The translations under genes were made by a program, and so were the position numbers. DNA of 64,000 nt from an uncultured Christensenella sp. (lineage in GTDB: Bacteria > Bacillota > Clostridia > Christensenellales > Borkfalkiaceae): contig CAJTYL010000003.1 in assembly GCA_910583855.1 (NCBI GenBank), forward strand, positions 115,490 to 179,489. Direction: 5' to 3'. Positions within the stretch are counted from its first letter, which is position 1. Each line of letters begins with the position of its first letter. The notes under the pieces are model-generated. The model made no database searches and was not told the DNA's origin. It worked only from the letters and a program-made list of their open reading frames with translations. This document shows, in pieces, positions 53,886 to 61,073 of this stretch.

Positions 53886-54762
53886 TGAATTCACCTATGT
53901 AAATAACCTCTTCTTCAAGGTTTATCCCCGTCTTACCGTAAACGGATTTTTTAACGTATTGGATAAGCGTATGAACGTCGCCGGCGCTCCCACCGTTATT
54001 TATAATAAAATTCGCGTGGTCGCGGCTGACTTCGGCTCCACCAATCTTAACGCCTTTTAAGCCGACCTCGTCAATCAATTTTCCCGCGCTTAACCCTTCG
54101 GGGTTTTTAAACACGCAACCGCAGCTTTTACCATTAGGCTGAGCCTTTCTTTTATCCAAGAATTTATTTATATTTTCTTGAACTTTTTCAGGCTTTTCTC
54201 TTGAAAACACTGCATAAACAGCCAAAATTAAGGCGGTTATATCAGACATAGTACTATGCTTATTGCCAAATTTGCAATTTTTATTTGATAATTCGCGCAA
54301 TTTTCCGTCAAAAATGCTAACCGATAGAACATTGCCTGAAATACGTGTATCGCTTGTTCCGCCGTTCATCGCAACAAGCCCGCCTATCGTTGCGGGTATT
54401 CCCGCGAGGTATTCAAAGCCGCTAATTCCGTTTTTCAAGCAAAAGCTTAAAAGCTGTCGTACCGTTGTGCCGCTCAAAATTTTTAGGCAATTACCTTCAA
54501 TTTCTACGCCTTGTAAATATTTGGTGCTGATAACGTAACCGTCATAAGGCTTATCCGACACGAGAAGGTTTGACCCGTTGCCTAAAATTAAGAAATTTTC
54601 GCCGCTTGATTGCAGATATTCGTATACGGCAACAGCTTCGGGTTCATTTTTGGGGAAGTATGCAGCTTTTGCAGTACCGCCCAAGCCGTATGTGGTGTGC
54701 TTTGAAAAACTGAAATTTTCCTCTTTTTTGACGGATTTTACAGCATTGAACAATTTACGCAA
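53866..54762 (-). CDS. murB: UDP-N-acetylenolpyruvoylglucosamine reductase
   Basis: NADPH/FAD enzyme completing UDP-MurNAc. 298 residues: FAD domain with TTYGLGGTAKAAYFPKN, LGNGSNLLVSD and GIPATIGGLVAMNGG; C-terminal RKAQPNGKSCGCVFKNPEG, AGKLIDEVGLKG and VSRDHANFIINNGG. The conserved YRxSxF catalytic-Ser segment reads GNKHSTMSD here, because repeat copy E falls on it; the Ser itself is kept but Tyr, Arg and Phe are changed. The initiator is TTG with GAGG 6 nt upstream. The promoter is TTGAAA-17-TATCAT. Confidence 0.94.
   Translation of the reverse strand: MRKLFNAVKSVKKEENFSFSKHTTYGLGGTAKAAYFPKNEPEAVAVYEYLQSSGENFLILGNGSNLLVSDKPYDGYVISTKYLQGVEIEGNCLKILSGTTVRQLLSFCLKNGISGFEYLAGIPATIGGLVAMNGGTSDTRISGNVLSVSIFDGKLRELSNKNCKFGNKHSTMSDITALILAVYAVFSREKPEKVQENINKFLDKRKAQPNGKSCGCVFKNPEGLSAGKLIDEVGLKGVKIGGAEVSRDHANFIINNGGSAGDVHTLIQYVKKSVYGKTGINLEEEVIYIGEFNDKLNC
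54235..54255 (-). repeat. Dispersed near-palindromic repeat, copy E (inside murB)
   Basis: On the minus strand AGTACTATGTCTGATATAAC plus C: few mismatches to the motif and again read as S-T-M-S-D-I in the murB frame. Confidence 0.7.
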
Positions 54763-54776
54763 TCTCCACCTCTATA

Positions 54777-54805
54777 ATGATACCATTTTTTTACTTTTAT
54801 TTCAA
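54777..54805 (-). promoter_or_regulatory. Promoter of murB-PHP-whiA-dnaE
   Basis: On the minus strand TTGAAA (54800-54805), 17-bp spacer, TGG-extended TATCAT (54777-54782). It abuts the stop of the upstream gene, and the transcript would start near the Shine-Dalgarno. Confidence 0.7.
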
Positions 54806-55744
54806 TTAAATAAGTAAATTTTTCAACTTTTTTATATCACAATTTATTATCGCTCGATTGATTTCATTTTTCATATCTTCACTTATCGGCGTTTTAAGCC
54901 GATTTTCATACGTAAGCCCCTCTAAAAGGCGCATTTCGTCATCATAAAGACTGTTCCCTTCCGCCATGAGTCCAAGCGATATAATGCCATTTCTGTTTTC
55001 AAGTAGAAACTCAATAAATTGCTCGGCGTAAGCAGCCTTTTTATCGTTGGTACAAGTGATAGAAATATTTTGATATAAATCGTTAAAAGCGGTTACCGGC
55101 TTTACGGTAAAAGCTACGCCCCGCATTCTAAGCCTGAAAATATCCCTCTGCGTACCTAAAAGATACTTAAATTCGCCGTTTATAAGCCGAACGTAAGCAG
55201 ATGTTGGCTTGGCTGTCTCTGCGCCGTTCACGCTGCATAATAGTGCCGTAGCGCCTGATAAATTATCTGTACCGCCGTTGATTATCAGATTTTTAACCGA
55301 AACGTCCTCGAAATTTGCATTTGTATCAAGTGAAAGAAAACAGTATCCGCCGTTACACCAACAACGATACGGCGTATCCCCGCGGATATAGCACTCGATT
55401 CCGTAGGTTCCTGCGCCGTATGAAATCAAATCAGGCACGTTTCCGTTTTTCAGATTAAGACGGGCAGCGTCCGCTGAAAGCGCGCTGACCGTCACATAGC
55501 AACCGCTTCTTTTTGCAAATTTATCGCCAACGTCCTGTAAATACTTAGCCCGCGAGCCTTTCCCGCCCTCAAAGCTATCAATCTGCCAAATGTTCAAAAC
55601 GGTTATTCCGTCGGATACCGTGTTTGCTTTTTTCTTATTTACAGTAGCCATAATTGGCACTGCAATTATTACTGCAAGGCATATCGCAAACAGCAAAAAC
55701 CTGAAAAGTTTCTTTCTATTTATACGCATTTTTATTTTCGGCAT
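54806..55744 (-). CDS. Membrane-anchored solute-binding-like protein
   Basis: 312 residues: an N-terminal hydrophobic anchor (about 12-34) after a basic stretch, with no lipobox Cys. Then a periplasmic-binding-like fold: VLNIWQIDSFEGGKGSRAKYLQDVGDKFAKRSGCYVTVSAL resembles the start of sugar ABC binding proteins, and PDLISYGAG and AYAEQFIEFLLE fit too. There are no permease or ATPase genes nearby, so it is an orphan, perhaps a sensor or part of a distant transporter. The start at 55744 lacks a Shine-Dalgarno; a second ATG is at 55729. Upstream DNA is full of inverted repeats. Confidence 0.7.
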   Translation of the reverse strand: MPKIKMRINRKKLFRFLLFAICLAVIIAVPIMATVNKKKANTVSDGITVLNIWQIDSFEGGKGSRAKYLQDVGDKFAKRSGCYVTVSALSADAARLNLKNGNVPDLISYGAGTYGIECYIRGDTPYRCWCNGGYCFLSLDTNANFEDVSVKNLIINGGTDNLSGATALLCSVNGAETAKPTSAYVRLINGEFKYLLGTQRDIFRLRMRGVAFTVKPVTAFNDLYQNISITCTNDKKAAYAEQFIEFLLENRNGIISLGLMAEGNSLYDDEMRLLEGLTYENRLKTPISEDMKNEINRAIINCDIKKLKNLLI

Positions 55745-55780
55745 ATACTATTTTATTTTATAAGCCGTAAAAAAATACAT

Positions 55781-55881
55781 TGGGGAGTACTCAAAATACC
55801 GAATACTCCCCAGCTTATTCGCAAAAACGCCCCTCAGACATTTTGGCAAATAAGCACATATATATTAAAGCGCATGCGCTT
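55781..55881. promoter_or_regulatory. Cluster of inverted repeats upstream of the solute-binding-like gene
   Basis: Contains TGGGGAGTA with complement (55781-55789 with 55804-55812), GCTTATT (55813-55819) with AATAAGC (55849-55855), and a 14-bp perfect palindrome AAGCGCATGCGCTT (55868-55881). The last looks like a LacI-type operator by symmetry and CG richness. The first is followed on the minus strand by a T-rich tract. Confidence 0.55.
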
Positions 55882-55916
55882 GTAATAGTATCTTGCGCCA
55901 AGCCTGAATTTTTATA

Positions 55917-55946
55917 CGAAAAAACCGCCCCCAAATTAGGGCGGTT
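55917..55946 (-). terminator. Terminator of yebC
   Basis: AACCGCCC and GGGCGGTT around an 8-nt loop, then six T on the minus strand. Confidence 0.9.
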
Positions 55947-55956
55947 GAAATTTTTT

Positions 55957-56694
55957 TTATTCTTCCTCGTCGTTTGGAAGTTCTACGTTGTGGTAGACAG
56001 CCTGAACGTCGTCAAGCTCTTCAAGCTTATCGAGCATCTTTGTAAACGTTTCAAGCTTGTCCGCAGCCAAAGTAATATAGTTTTGGGGAATCATTTTGAT
56101 TTCGGCTTCAAGGAATGTCACGCCCTTGCCCTCAAAATATTTCCTTGCTTCGGACCACTTTTCGGGAGCGGTATAAACTTCGTAAACATCGTCTTCTACG
56201 GTATAGTCGTCTGCCTCGGCTTCAAGGCAATACTCCATCATAGTGTCCTCGTCAAGCGCAACCGTTCTTTCGATAACGAAAACCCCCTTGTTATCGAACA
56301 TATACGATACGCAGCCCGTTGCCCCCATCTGTCCACCGCATTTACCCATTGCGGAGCGAACGTCGCCTGCGGTCCTGTTTACGTTATCGGTAAGCGTCTT
56401 GATGATCACTGCGGAACCCGCAACTCCGTAGCCTTCATAGGTCAGCTCTTTATAGTCCTTGTCACCGAGTTCACCGGCAGCTTTTGCGATTGACCGTTTG
56501 ATATTTTCGTTAGGCATATTAGCAGCTTTAGCCTTGGCGATAACGTCGGCAAGCTTGGAGTTGGTATCGGGATTGGGGTTGCCCTTTGCGGCAACGGCAA
56601 GTTCTCTTCCGATTTTCGTAAACACCGCTGCACGCGCAGCGTCGGTCTTGCCTTTTTTAGCCTGTATATTGTGCCATTTTGAATGTCCTGACAT
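55957..56694 (-). CDS. YebC/PmpR-family protein
   Basis: 245 residues starting with the family signature SGHSKWHNIQAKKGKTDAARAAVFTKIGREL, plus YEGYGVAGSAVIIKTLTDNVNRTAGDVR and GCVSYMF. Relatives have been described as transcription regulators and, more recently, as translation factors relieving stalls at proline runs. GAGGTAATT precedes the ATG. It lies 4 bp after the rRNA methylase gene and its own terminator follows. Confidence 0.93.
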   Translation of the reverse strand: MSGHSKWHNIQAKKGKTDAARAAVFTKIGRELAVAAKGNPNPDTNSKLADVIAKAKAANMPNENIKRSIAKAAGELGDKDYKELTYEGYGVAGSAVIIKTLTDNVNRTAGDVRSAMGKCGGQMGATGCVSYMFDNKGVFVIERTVALDEDTMMEYCLEAEADDYTVEDDVYEVYTAPEKWSEARKYFEGKGVTFLEAEIKMIPQNYITLAADKLETFTKMLDKLEELDDVQAVYHNVELPNDEEE

Positions 56695-56698
56695 ATAA

Positions 56699-57430
56699 TT
56701 ACCTCTTTTTATCGTACTTTAAATGATACATAACGATTCCGGCAGAAACCGCAGCGTTCAAACTTTCGCAGGTCTCGCGCATAGGTATACTCACCTTGAA
56801 CCGCGCTCTTTTCATAATTTCTTGACTCATTCCGTTTCCCTCGTTGCCTATGCAAAGGCAGAATTTTTCAGGGGAATTGAAAGAAAATATATCCTCCCCG
56901 TCCATATCTGCGCAGATTAGCGGAATGCCCTTCAAAACGCCTAAAATCTCTTCGTTAGTACCTTGATATACTTTAACAAAGAAAATTCCGCTCATACTTG
57001 CGCGAACCGCCTTTGGCGAATATGGATCGGTACAGTTAATTAAATAAATCTCACTATATCCCGCAGCGTTTGCAGTGCGGATAACAGTTCCCAAATTTCC
57101 AGGATCCTGCAAACGGTCCAAAAGAATACAGCTGTCTTGGGGGACCTTTAACTTGTTTGAAGGCAATTCCACAACGGCAAGCACCCCTTGCGGGGTCACT
57201 TCCGAAGAAACGCTTTCAAACACTGCTCTTGAAACTATAACGGCGTTTTCAAACTCGCTTTCAAGCCCTTCGACGCAAATTATATTCAAAATTGTACAGC
57301 CAGCCGAAATACATTCTCTGACAGGTTTTATTCCCTCAACGACGTACTTGCCGCAAATCTTTCTGTACTTTTTATCGGAAAGCTTTGCAATTTCTTTAAT
57401 TAAAGGATTATATTTAGACGTAATTACCAT
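56699..57430 (-). CDS. SpoU (TrmH)-family RNA 2'-O-methyltransferase
   Basis: 243 residues. N-terminal substrate-binding domain (YNPLIKEIAKLSDKKYRKICGKYVVEGIKPVRE) and SPOUT knot with LDRLQDPGNLGTVIRTANAAGYSEIYL (motif 1, Asn and Arg), LCIGNEGNGMS (motif 2) and SIPMRETCESLNAAVSAGIVMYH (motif 3). Probably methylates 23S rRNA; the exact site cannot be told. It starts 4 bp after the rplT terminator, with no clear Shine-Dalgarno. Confidence 0.92.
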   Translation of the reverse strand: MVITSKYNPLIKEIAKLSDKKYRKICGKYVVEGIKPVRECISAGCTILNIICVEGLESEFENAVIVSRAVFESVSSEVTPQGVLAVVELPSNKLKVPQDSCILLDRLQDPGNLGTVIRTANAAGYSEIYLINCTDPYSPKAVRASMSGIFFVKVYQGTNEEILGVLKGIPLICADMDGEDIFSFNSPEKFCLCIGNEGNGMSQEIMKRARFKVSIPMRETCESLNAAVSAGIVMYHLKYDKKR

Positions 57431-57433
57431 ATA

Positions 57434-57462
57434 AAAAATTAAGCCTTATAAAAAGGCTTAAA
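57434..57462 (-). terminator. Terminator of infC-rpmI-rplT
   Basis: TTAAGCC with complement around a 9-nt loop, then six T on the minus strand. Read-through would continue into the methylase gene. Confidence 0.8.
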
Positions 57463-57469
57463 ATCTGAT

Positions 57470-57820
57470 TCATAACGCAGCTTTAGCTTTATCTGCAAGC
57501 GCAGCAAAAGCGGGCGCGTCATTTACGGCAAGTTCTGCAAGCATTTTCCTGTTTAAGTTGATGCCTGCAACCTTAAGACCGTGCATAAACTTGGAGTATG
57601 AAAGTCCGTTAATCCTTGCCGCGGCGTTTATACGAGCAATCCAAAGGCTACGCATATCGCGTTTTCTGAGTCTTCTGCCGATATACGCATAGTTTAACGA
57701 CTTCATTACGGCTTCGCGCGCAATTCTGTACGATTTGGATTTGTTGCCGAAATAGCCTTTTGAAAGGCGGAATATCTTTCTGCGTTTCTTCAATGCATTT
57801 ACACTTCTTTTAATACGCAT
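57470..57820 (-). CDS. rplT: Ribosomal protein L20
   Basis: 116 residues, with the basic helical N-terminus (RIKRSVNALKKRRKIFRLSKGYFGNKSKSYRIAREAVMKSLNYAYIGRRLRKRDMR) and globular LWIARINAAARINGLSYSKFMHGL. Essential for 50S assembly and the usual autorepressor of this operon. GGAGG precedes the ATG. Confidence 0.98.
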   Translation of the reverse strand: MRIKRSVNALKKRRKIFRLSKGYFGNKSKSYRIAREAVMKSLNYAYIGRRLRKRDMRSLWIARINAAARINGLSYSKFMHGLKVAGINLNRKMLAELAVNDAPAFAALADKAKAAL

Positions 57821-57834
57821 AGTGCCTTACCTCC

Positions 57835-58035
57835 TTAACCCTTATAAGGAATCATAGACTTAACAGTTGATTCCTGCGTAGTAGAAACGAGCGTATTCTG
57901 ACGCAAATTTCTCTTTCTTTTTCTGTTCTTTGTTTCTGCTTTATGGTTCTTGCCGCCGTGGGGCCTTTTAACCTTTCCGGTCGAGGTAAGCCAAAAACGC
58001 TTTTTAGTGCCGCTATGGGATTTCTGCTTGGGCAT
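57835..58035 (-). CDS. rpmI: Ribosomal protein L35
   Basis: 66 residues from MPKQKSHSGTKKRFWLTSTGK, ending IPYKG. Start at 58035 is fixed by GGAGGA 8 nt upstream; an in-frame ATG 15 bases earlier sits before that site. Middle gene of infC-rpmI-rplT. Confidence 0.97.
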   Translation of the reverse strand: MPKQKSHSGTKKRFWLTSTGKVKRPHGGKNHKAETKNRKRKRNLRQNTLVSTTQESTVKSMIPYKG

Positions 58036-58068
58036 AATTTTATCCTCCAATGATATTTACTTAATTTT

Positions 58069-58584
58069 TTACGATTTTACGGGCGAAAGCATCATAATTA
58101 TCATTCTGCCCTCGGTGGAAGGTTTTTTGTCCTGAACGGCTTTACCTTCAAGCCCTTCAAAGAACTCCTGCATAACCTTCACGCCTTGATATGCTCGCGC
58201 ATTCTCGCGCCCCTTCATTCTAATGGAAACTTTGACTTTATTGCCCGCCTCTAAAAATTTGAGGCACTGTTTCGTCTTAACGGCAATATCGCCGACGTCA
58301 ATCGTCATCGAAAGCCTGATTTCCTTTAACTCTACTACCGTCTGGTTCTTTCGGTTTTCCTTTTCGCGTTTCGATTGCTCGTACTTGAATTTGGAATAAT
58401 CCATAATCTTGCATACGGGGGGAACAGCGTTGGGTGATATTTTAACGAGATCCATTTCAGCCTCGTTTGCAAGGCGTTGCGCCTGAAAACTTGACATAAC
58501 GCCAAGCATTTCACCGTCTGTACCGATAACTCTGACTTCCTTATCGCGGATAGCCTCATTTACGGAATAAAAGTCTTTAATAAT
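58069..58584 (-). CDS. infC: Translation initiation factor IF-3, with AUU start
   Basis: Binds 30S and checks start codons. 171 residues from (I/M)IKDFYSVNEAIRDKEVRVIGTDG, with SSFQAQRLANEAEMDLVKISPNAVPPVCKIMDYSKFKYEQSKREKE (N-domain and linker) and the C-domain KEIRLSMTIDVGD through GRENA. No ATG exists at the conserved N-terminus. The only good Shine-Dalgarno, GAGAGG at 58590-58595, lies 5 nt before ATT at 58584, which aligns with the family start. AUU is the known infC start in E. coli and lets IF-3 autoregulate. An upstream TTG at 58626 falls in the attenuator hairpin and is rejected. Confidence 0.93.
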   Translation of the reverse strand: MIKDFYSVNEAIRDKEVRVIGTDGEMLGVMSSFQAQRLANEAEMDLVKISPNAVPPVCKIMDYSKFKYEQSKREKENRKNQTVVELKEIRLSMTIDVGDIAVKTKQCLKFLEAGNKVKVSIRMKGRENARAYQGVKVMQEFFEGLEGKAVQDKKPSTEGRMIIMMLSPVKS

Positions 58585-58608
58585 CAATACCTCTCTGATA
58601 ATTTTTCC

Positions 58609-58639
58609 AAAAAATTCGGGTAGCAAATTGCAACCCGAA
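58609..58639 (-). terminator. Attenuator hairpin in the infC leader
   Basis: TTCGGGT and ACCCGAA arms (58615-58621 with 58633-58639), 11-nt loop, then six T on the minus strand, 25 bp before the infC start. A terminator ahead of the gene implies control by read-through, as in L20-regulated infC leaders of Firmicutes. Confidence 0.85.
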
Positions 58640-58759
58640 CTAATGTAAGGCGAAATCCGCCTTTAAAAACATTATTGTGCCGAACAAAATATCCGTACGG
58701 CGAAAGGGGCTGACCTTTGCTTACGATAATATAATATCAGCATTTAATCTTAATGTCAA
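58640..58759 (-). promoter_or_regulatory. infC operon promoter and leader (probable L20 leader)
   Basis: On the minus strand TTGACA (58754-58759), 17-bp spacer, TATTAT (58731-58736); start near 58724. The leader of about 140 nt contains an AAGGCG/CGCCTT hairpin before the attenuator. Placement matches the ribosomal protein L20 leader class; I have not folded it. Confidence 0.7.
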
Positions 58760-58769
58760 TTATTTTAAC

Positions 58770-60725
58770 TTAGAAAATAACTTTTTCCTTGTCTTCTTTG
58801 ACTACTTTTTCAATGAAAGCTTCAAGCGCAACGGTCTCCTTTTCCTCGACGCCGCGCTTATTGACGTTTACAGTGCCGCCCTCTGCTTCCTTGTCGCCAA
58901 CAACGAGAATGTACGGCACTTTATCTATCTTTGCTTCCCGTATCTTATAGCCTATTTTTTCGTTGCGCTTATCAACCTCGCATCTTATACCAACATAAGC
59001 AAGCTTGTCGCAAACTTCTTCGGCATACGCAAGCGTTCTATCGGTTATAGGCAGAATTTTTACCTGCGTAGGGCACATCCAAAGAGGGAACGCGCCGGCA
59101 TACTTTTCAATGAGAAGCGCAAGCGTTCTTTCGTAGCAACCGATAGAACTGCGGTGAATCACGTAAGGCGTTTGTCTTACGCCGTCAGCGTCGATATACT
59201 GCATTTCAAAGCTATGCCCTGCTGCAAAGTCAATCTGAATAGTAATAAGCGTGTCTTCCTTGCCGTATACGTTTCTAGCCTGTATATCAAGCTTGGGGCC
59301 GTAGAACGCCGCTTCGTCGTCAGCTTCAACGTAATCGAGCTTCAAATCGTCAAGTATGACCTTCATCATAGCTTCGGTTTTGTCCCAAGCTTCGTCGTCG
59401 TCAATATACTTGTCCGATTTAGACTTACCGCGCTTTGAGAAACGGAAGGTGACGTCGTTTCTCATTCCCAATGCGTCCAAGATATAGTAAGATAAGTCAA
59501 GGCAACGCTTAAACTCACCGTCAACCTGCTCCTTGGTACAGATGATATGTCCGTCGGAAAGCGTAAACTGACGAATTCTTATAAGCCCGTGCATCTCGCC
59601 AGAAGCTTCCTTTCTGAATTCAGTTGCCGTTTCGGAATAGCGGCAAGGCAAGTCACGGTACGATTTTAAGCCGTTCTTGAAAATCTGGTACTGGAACGGG
59701 CAAGTCATAGGACGAAGAGCCATAATTTCTTCGCCTTTTGGAGATTCTCCGTTCTTGTCAACCTCGCCCAAAATGAACATTTTATCGCGGTAATGCGACC
59801 AATGTCCCGAAATTTTATAGAGGTCGGATTTCGCCATATTTGGAGTCTTGGTTATCATAAACCCGCGTTTTGCTTCTTCGTCCTCAACAAAGCGCGTTAA
59901 AATCTGCAAAATTCTTGCACCCTTAGGCATAAGAATGGGCAAGCCCTGTCCTACGACATCGCTCGTCATAAATATACCTAAATCACGACCGAGCTTATTA
60001 TGGTCGCGTTTTTTCGCTTCTTCGACCGACGCGAGATATTCTTCAAGCTGCGCTTTCTTCTCAAAAGCGGTTCCGTAAATACGGGTAAGCATCTTGTTCT
60101 TCTCGTTTCCGCGCCAATAAGCTCCCGTAAGCGAAGTGAGCTTAAACGCCTTGATTTTGCCTGTATTCGGAAGATGAGGTCCGCGGCACAAATCGGTAAA
60201 AGAACCTTGCTTATAGAATGATATTACGGCGTCCTGCGGTAAATCCTTGATAAGTTCTTCCTTATATTTTTCTTTATACTTATGCATAAGCTGCATGGCT
60301 TCTTCTCTCGGAAGCTCAAACCGCGAGATTACCGTCTTGGAATTGATAATTTTCTGCATTTCGCTTTCAATTTTAGCAAAATCGTCCTGCGTTATAGGTG
60401 TATTGAAGTCGATATCGTAATAAAATCCGTTTTCAATAACGGGACCTATCGCAAGCCTGCAGGTAGGATAAATATTTTTAATAGCCTGAGCAAGAACATG
60501 TGCACAGGTATGGCGGTAAACCTCCAACCCTTCCTTGTCCTTTAGCGTAACGATTTCAACCTCGTCTCCGTCGCTAAGCTTGTACGATAAATCGCTAAGC
60601 ACGCCGTTTACTTTTGCTGCCACCGCAGCGCGGGCAAGCCCTTCGCTTATGGCGCTTGCGGCGTTCTGGCAATTTGCTCCGTCCGAAAGAGCAAGTTTAT
60701 CACCGTTTTTCAATACGATATTCAT
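58770..60725 (-). CDS. thrS: Threonyl-tRNA synthetase
   Basis: Charges tRNA-Thr. 651 residues: N-terminal TGS domain (MNIVLKNGDKLALSDGANC), editing domain with HTCAHVLAQAIKNIYP, class II core with motif 2 FRKEASGEMHGLIRIRQFTLSDGHI and motif 3 near IHRSSIGCYERTLALLIEKY, and anticodon-binding domain. Start at 60725 follows GGAGGAAATT; an in-frame ATG 12 bases upstream lies before that site. Controlled by a T-box. Confidence 0.97.
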   Translation of the reverse strand: MNIVLKNGDKLALSDGANCQNAASAISEGLARAAVAAKVNGVLSDLSYKLSDGDEVEIVTLKDKEGLEVYRHTCAHVLAQAIKNIYPTCRLAIGPVIENGFYYDIDFNTPITQDDFAKIESEMQKIINSKTVISRFELPREEAMQLMHKYKEKYKEELIKDLPQDAVISFYKQGSFTDLCRGPHLPNTGKIKAFKLTSLTGAYWRGNEKNKMLTRIYGTAFEKKAQLEEYLASVEEAKKRDHNKLGRDLGIFMTSDVVGQGLPILMPKGARILQILTRFVEDEEAKRGFMITKTPNMAKSDLYKISGHWSHYRDKMFILGEVDKNGESPKGEEIMALRPMTCPFQYQIFKNGLKSYRDLPCRYSETATEFRKEASGEMHGLIRIRQFTLSDGHIICTKEQVDGEFKRCLDLSYYILDALGMRNDVTFRFSKRGKSKSDKYIDDDEAWDKTEAMMKVILDDLKLDYVEADDEAAFYGPKLDIQARNVYGKEDTLITIQIDFAAGHSFEMQYIDADGVRQTPYVIHRSSIGCYERTLALLIEKYAGAFPLWMCPTQVKILPITDRTLAYAEEVCDKLAYVGIRCEVDKRNEKIGYKIREAKIDKVPYILVVGDKEAEGGTVNVNKRGVEEKETVALEAFIEKVVKEDKEKVIF

Positions 60726-60735
60726 AATTTCCTCC

Positions 60736-60777
60736 AAAAATAAAATCCTTAAACAAAGCTTAAACTTTGTTTAAGGA
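60736..60777 (-). terminator. T-box terminator hairpin of thrS
   Basis: A 12-bp stem CCTTAAACAAAG with complement around TTTAAG, followed on the minus strand by ATTTTATTTTT, just before the Shine-Dalgarno. Confidence 0.9.
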
Positions 60778-60950
60778 CGCAAATTCGTTAATGCGCGGTT
60801 CCACCTTAATTGTTTTTGCCGTAAGCAAAAACCGCTCTTTAAACGCTTGACTTTATTAAAGTGGTTTCCCTTATCTTCGGAAATTGCGCGGCTTCCAGCA
60901 ACCCGCGCTCTCTGTGAATTCCCTCGGCGGTACTTGTCTTTTCTCAAGCC
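60741..60950 (-). promoter_or_regulatory. T-box riboswitch controlling thrS
   Basis: On the minus strand the T-box core AAGGTGGAACCGCG (60795-60808) precedes the terminator. Stem I carries GGTTGCTGGAAGCC-type distal sequence and a closing helix TGAAGT/ACTTTA. In the specifier region GAA-ACC-ACTT, ACC is the likely Thr codon. Uncharged tRNA-Thr should pair by its NCCA end with TGGAA and stabilise the antiterminator. Confidence 0.93.
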
Positions 60951-60955
60951 ACTTC

Positions 60956-60984
60956 ATTTTAGTACAATAAAAACTTTTTGTCAA
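60956..60984 (-). promoter_or_regulatory. Promoter of the thrS T-box transcript
   Basis: On the minus strand TTGACA (60979-60984), 17-bp spacer, TAAAAT (60956-60961). Confidence 0.88.
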
Positions 60985-61015
60985 CAAGTTTAAAATGCTT
61001 TTCGATTAAAAATAT

Positions 61016-61044
61016 TTGCCATTTAATCACCGTTAGATTATAAT
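61016..61044 (+). promoter_or_regulatory. Promoter of leuS
   Basis: TTGCCA (61016-61021), 17-bp spacer, TATAAT (61039-61044). The leader is only about 22 nt with GAGGT 8 nt before the ATG, so leuS has no T-box. Confidence 0.8.
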
Positions 61045-61073
61045 TGAAAGAAAATGGATTGAGGTAAGCGTTT

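Noticed and set aside
55780..56493. Open frame of 237 codons on the plus strand
   Set aside because: Antisense to yebC and runs through the yebC terminator.
58585..58626. TTG start for infC, 14 codons upstream
   Set aside because: The codon falls in the attenuator hairpin, has no Shine-Dalgarno and extends beyond the family N-terminus.
58677..59438. Open frame of 253 codons on the plus strand
   Set aside because: Lies antisense to thrS and its leader, crossing the infC promoter; the protein is a Phe/Asn-rich shadow with no family and no ribosome site.
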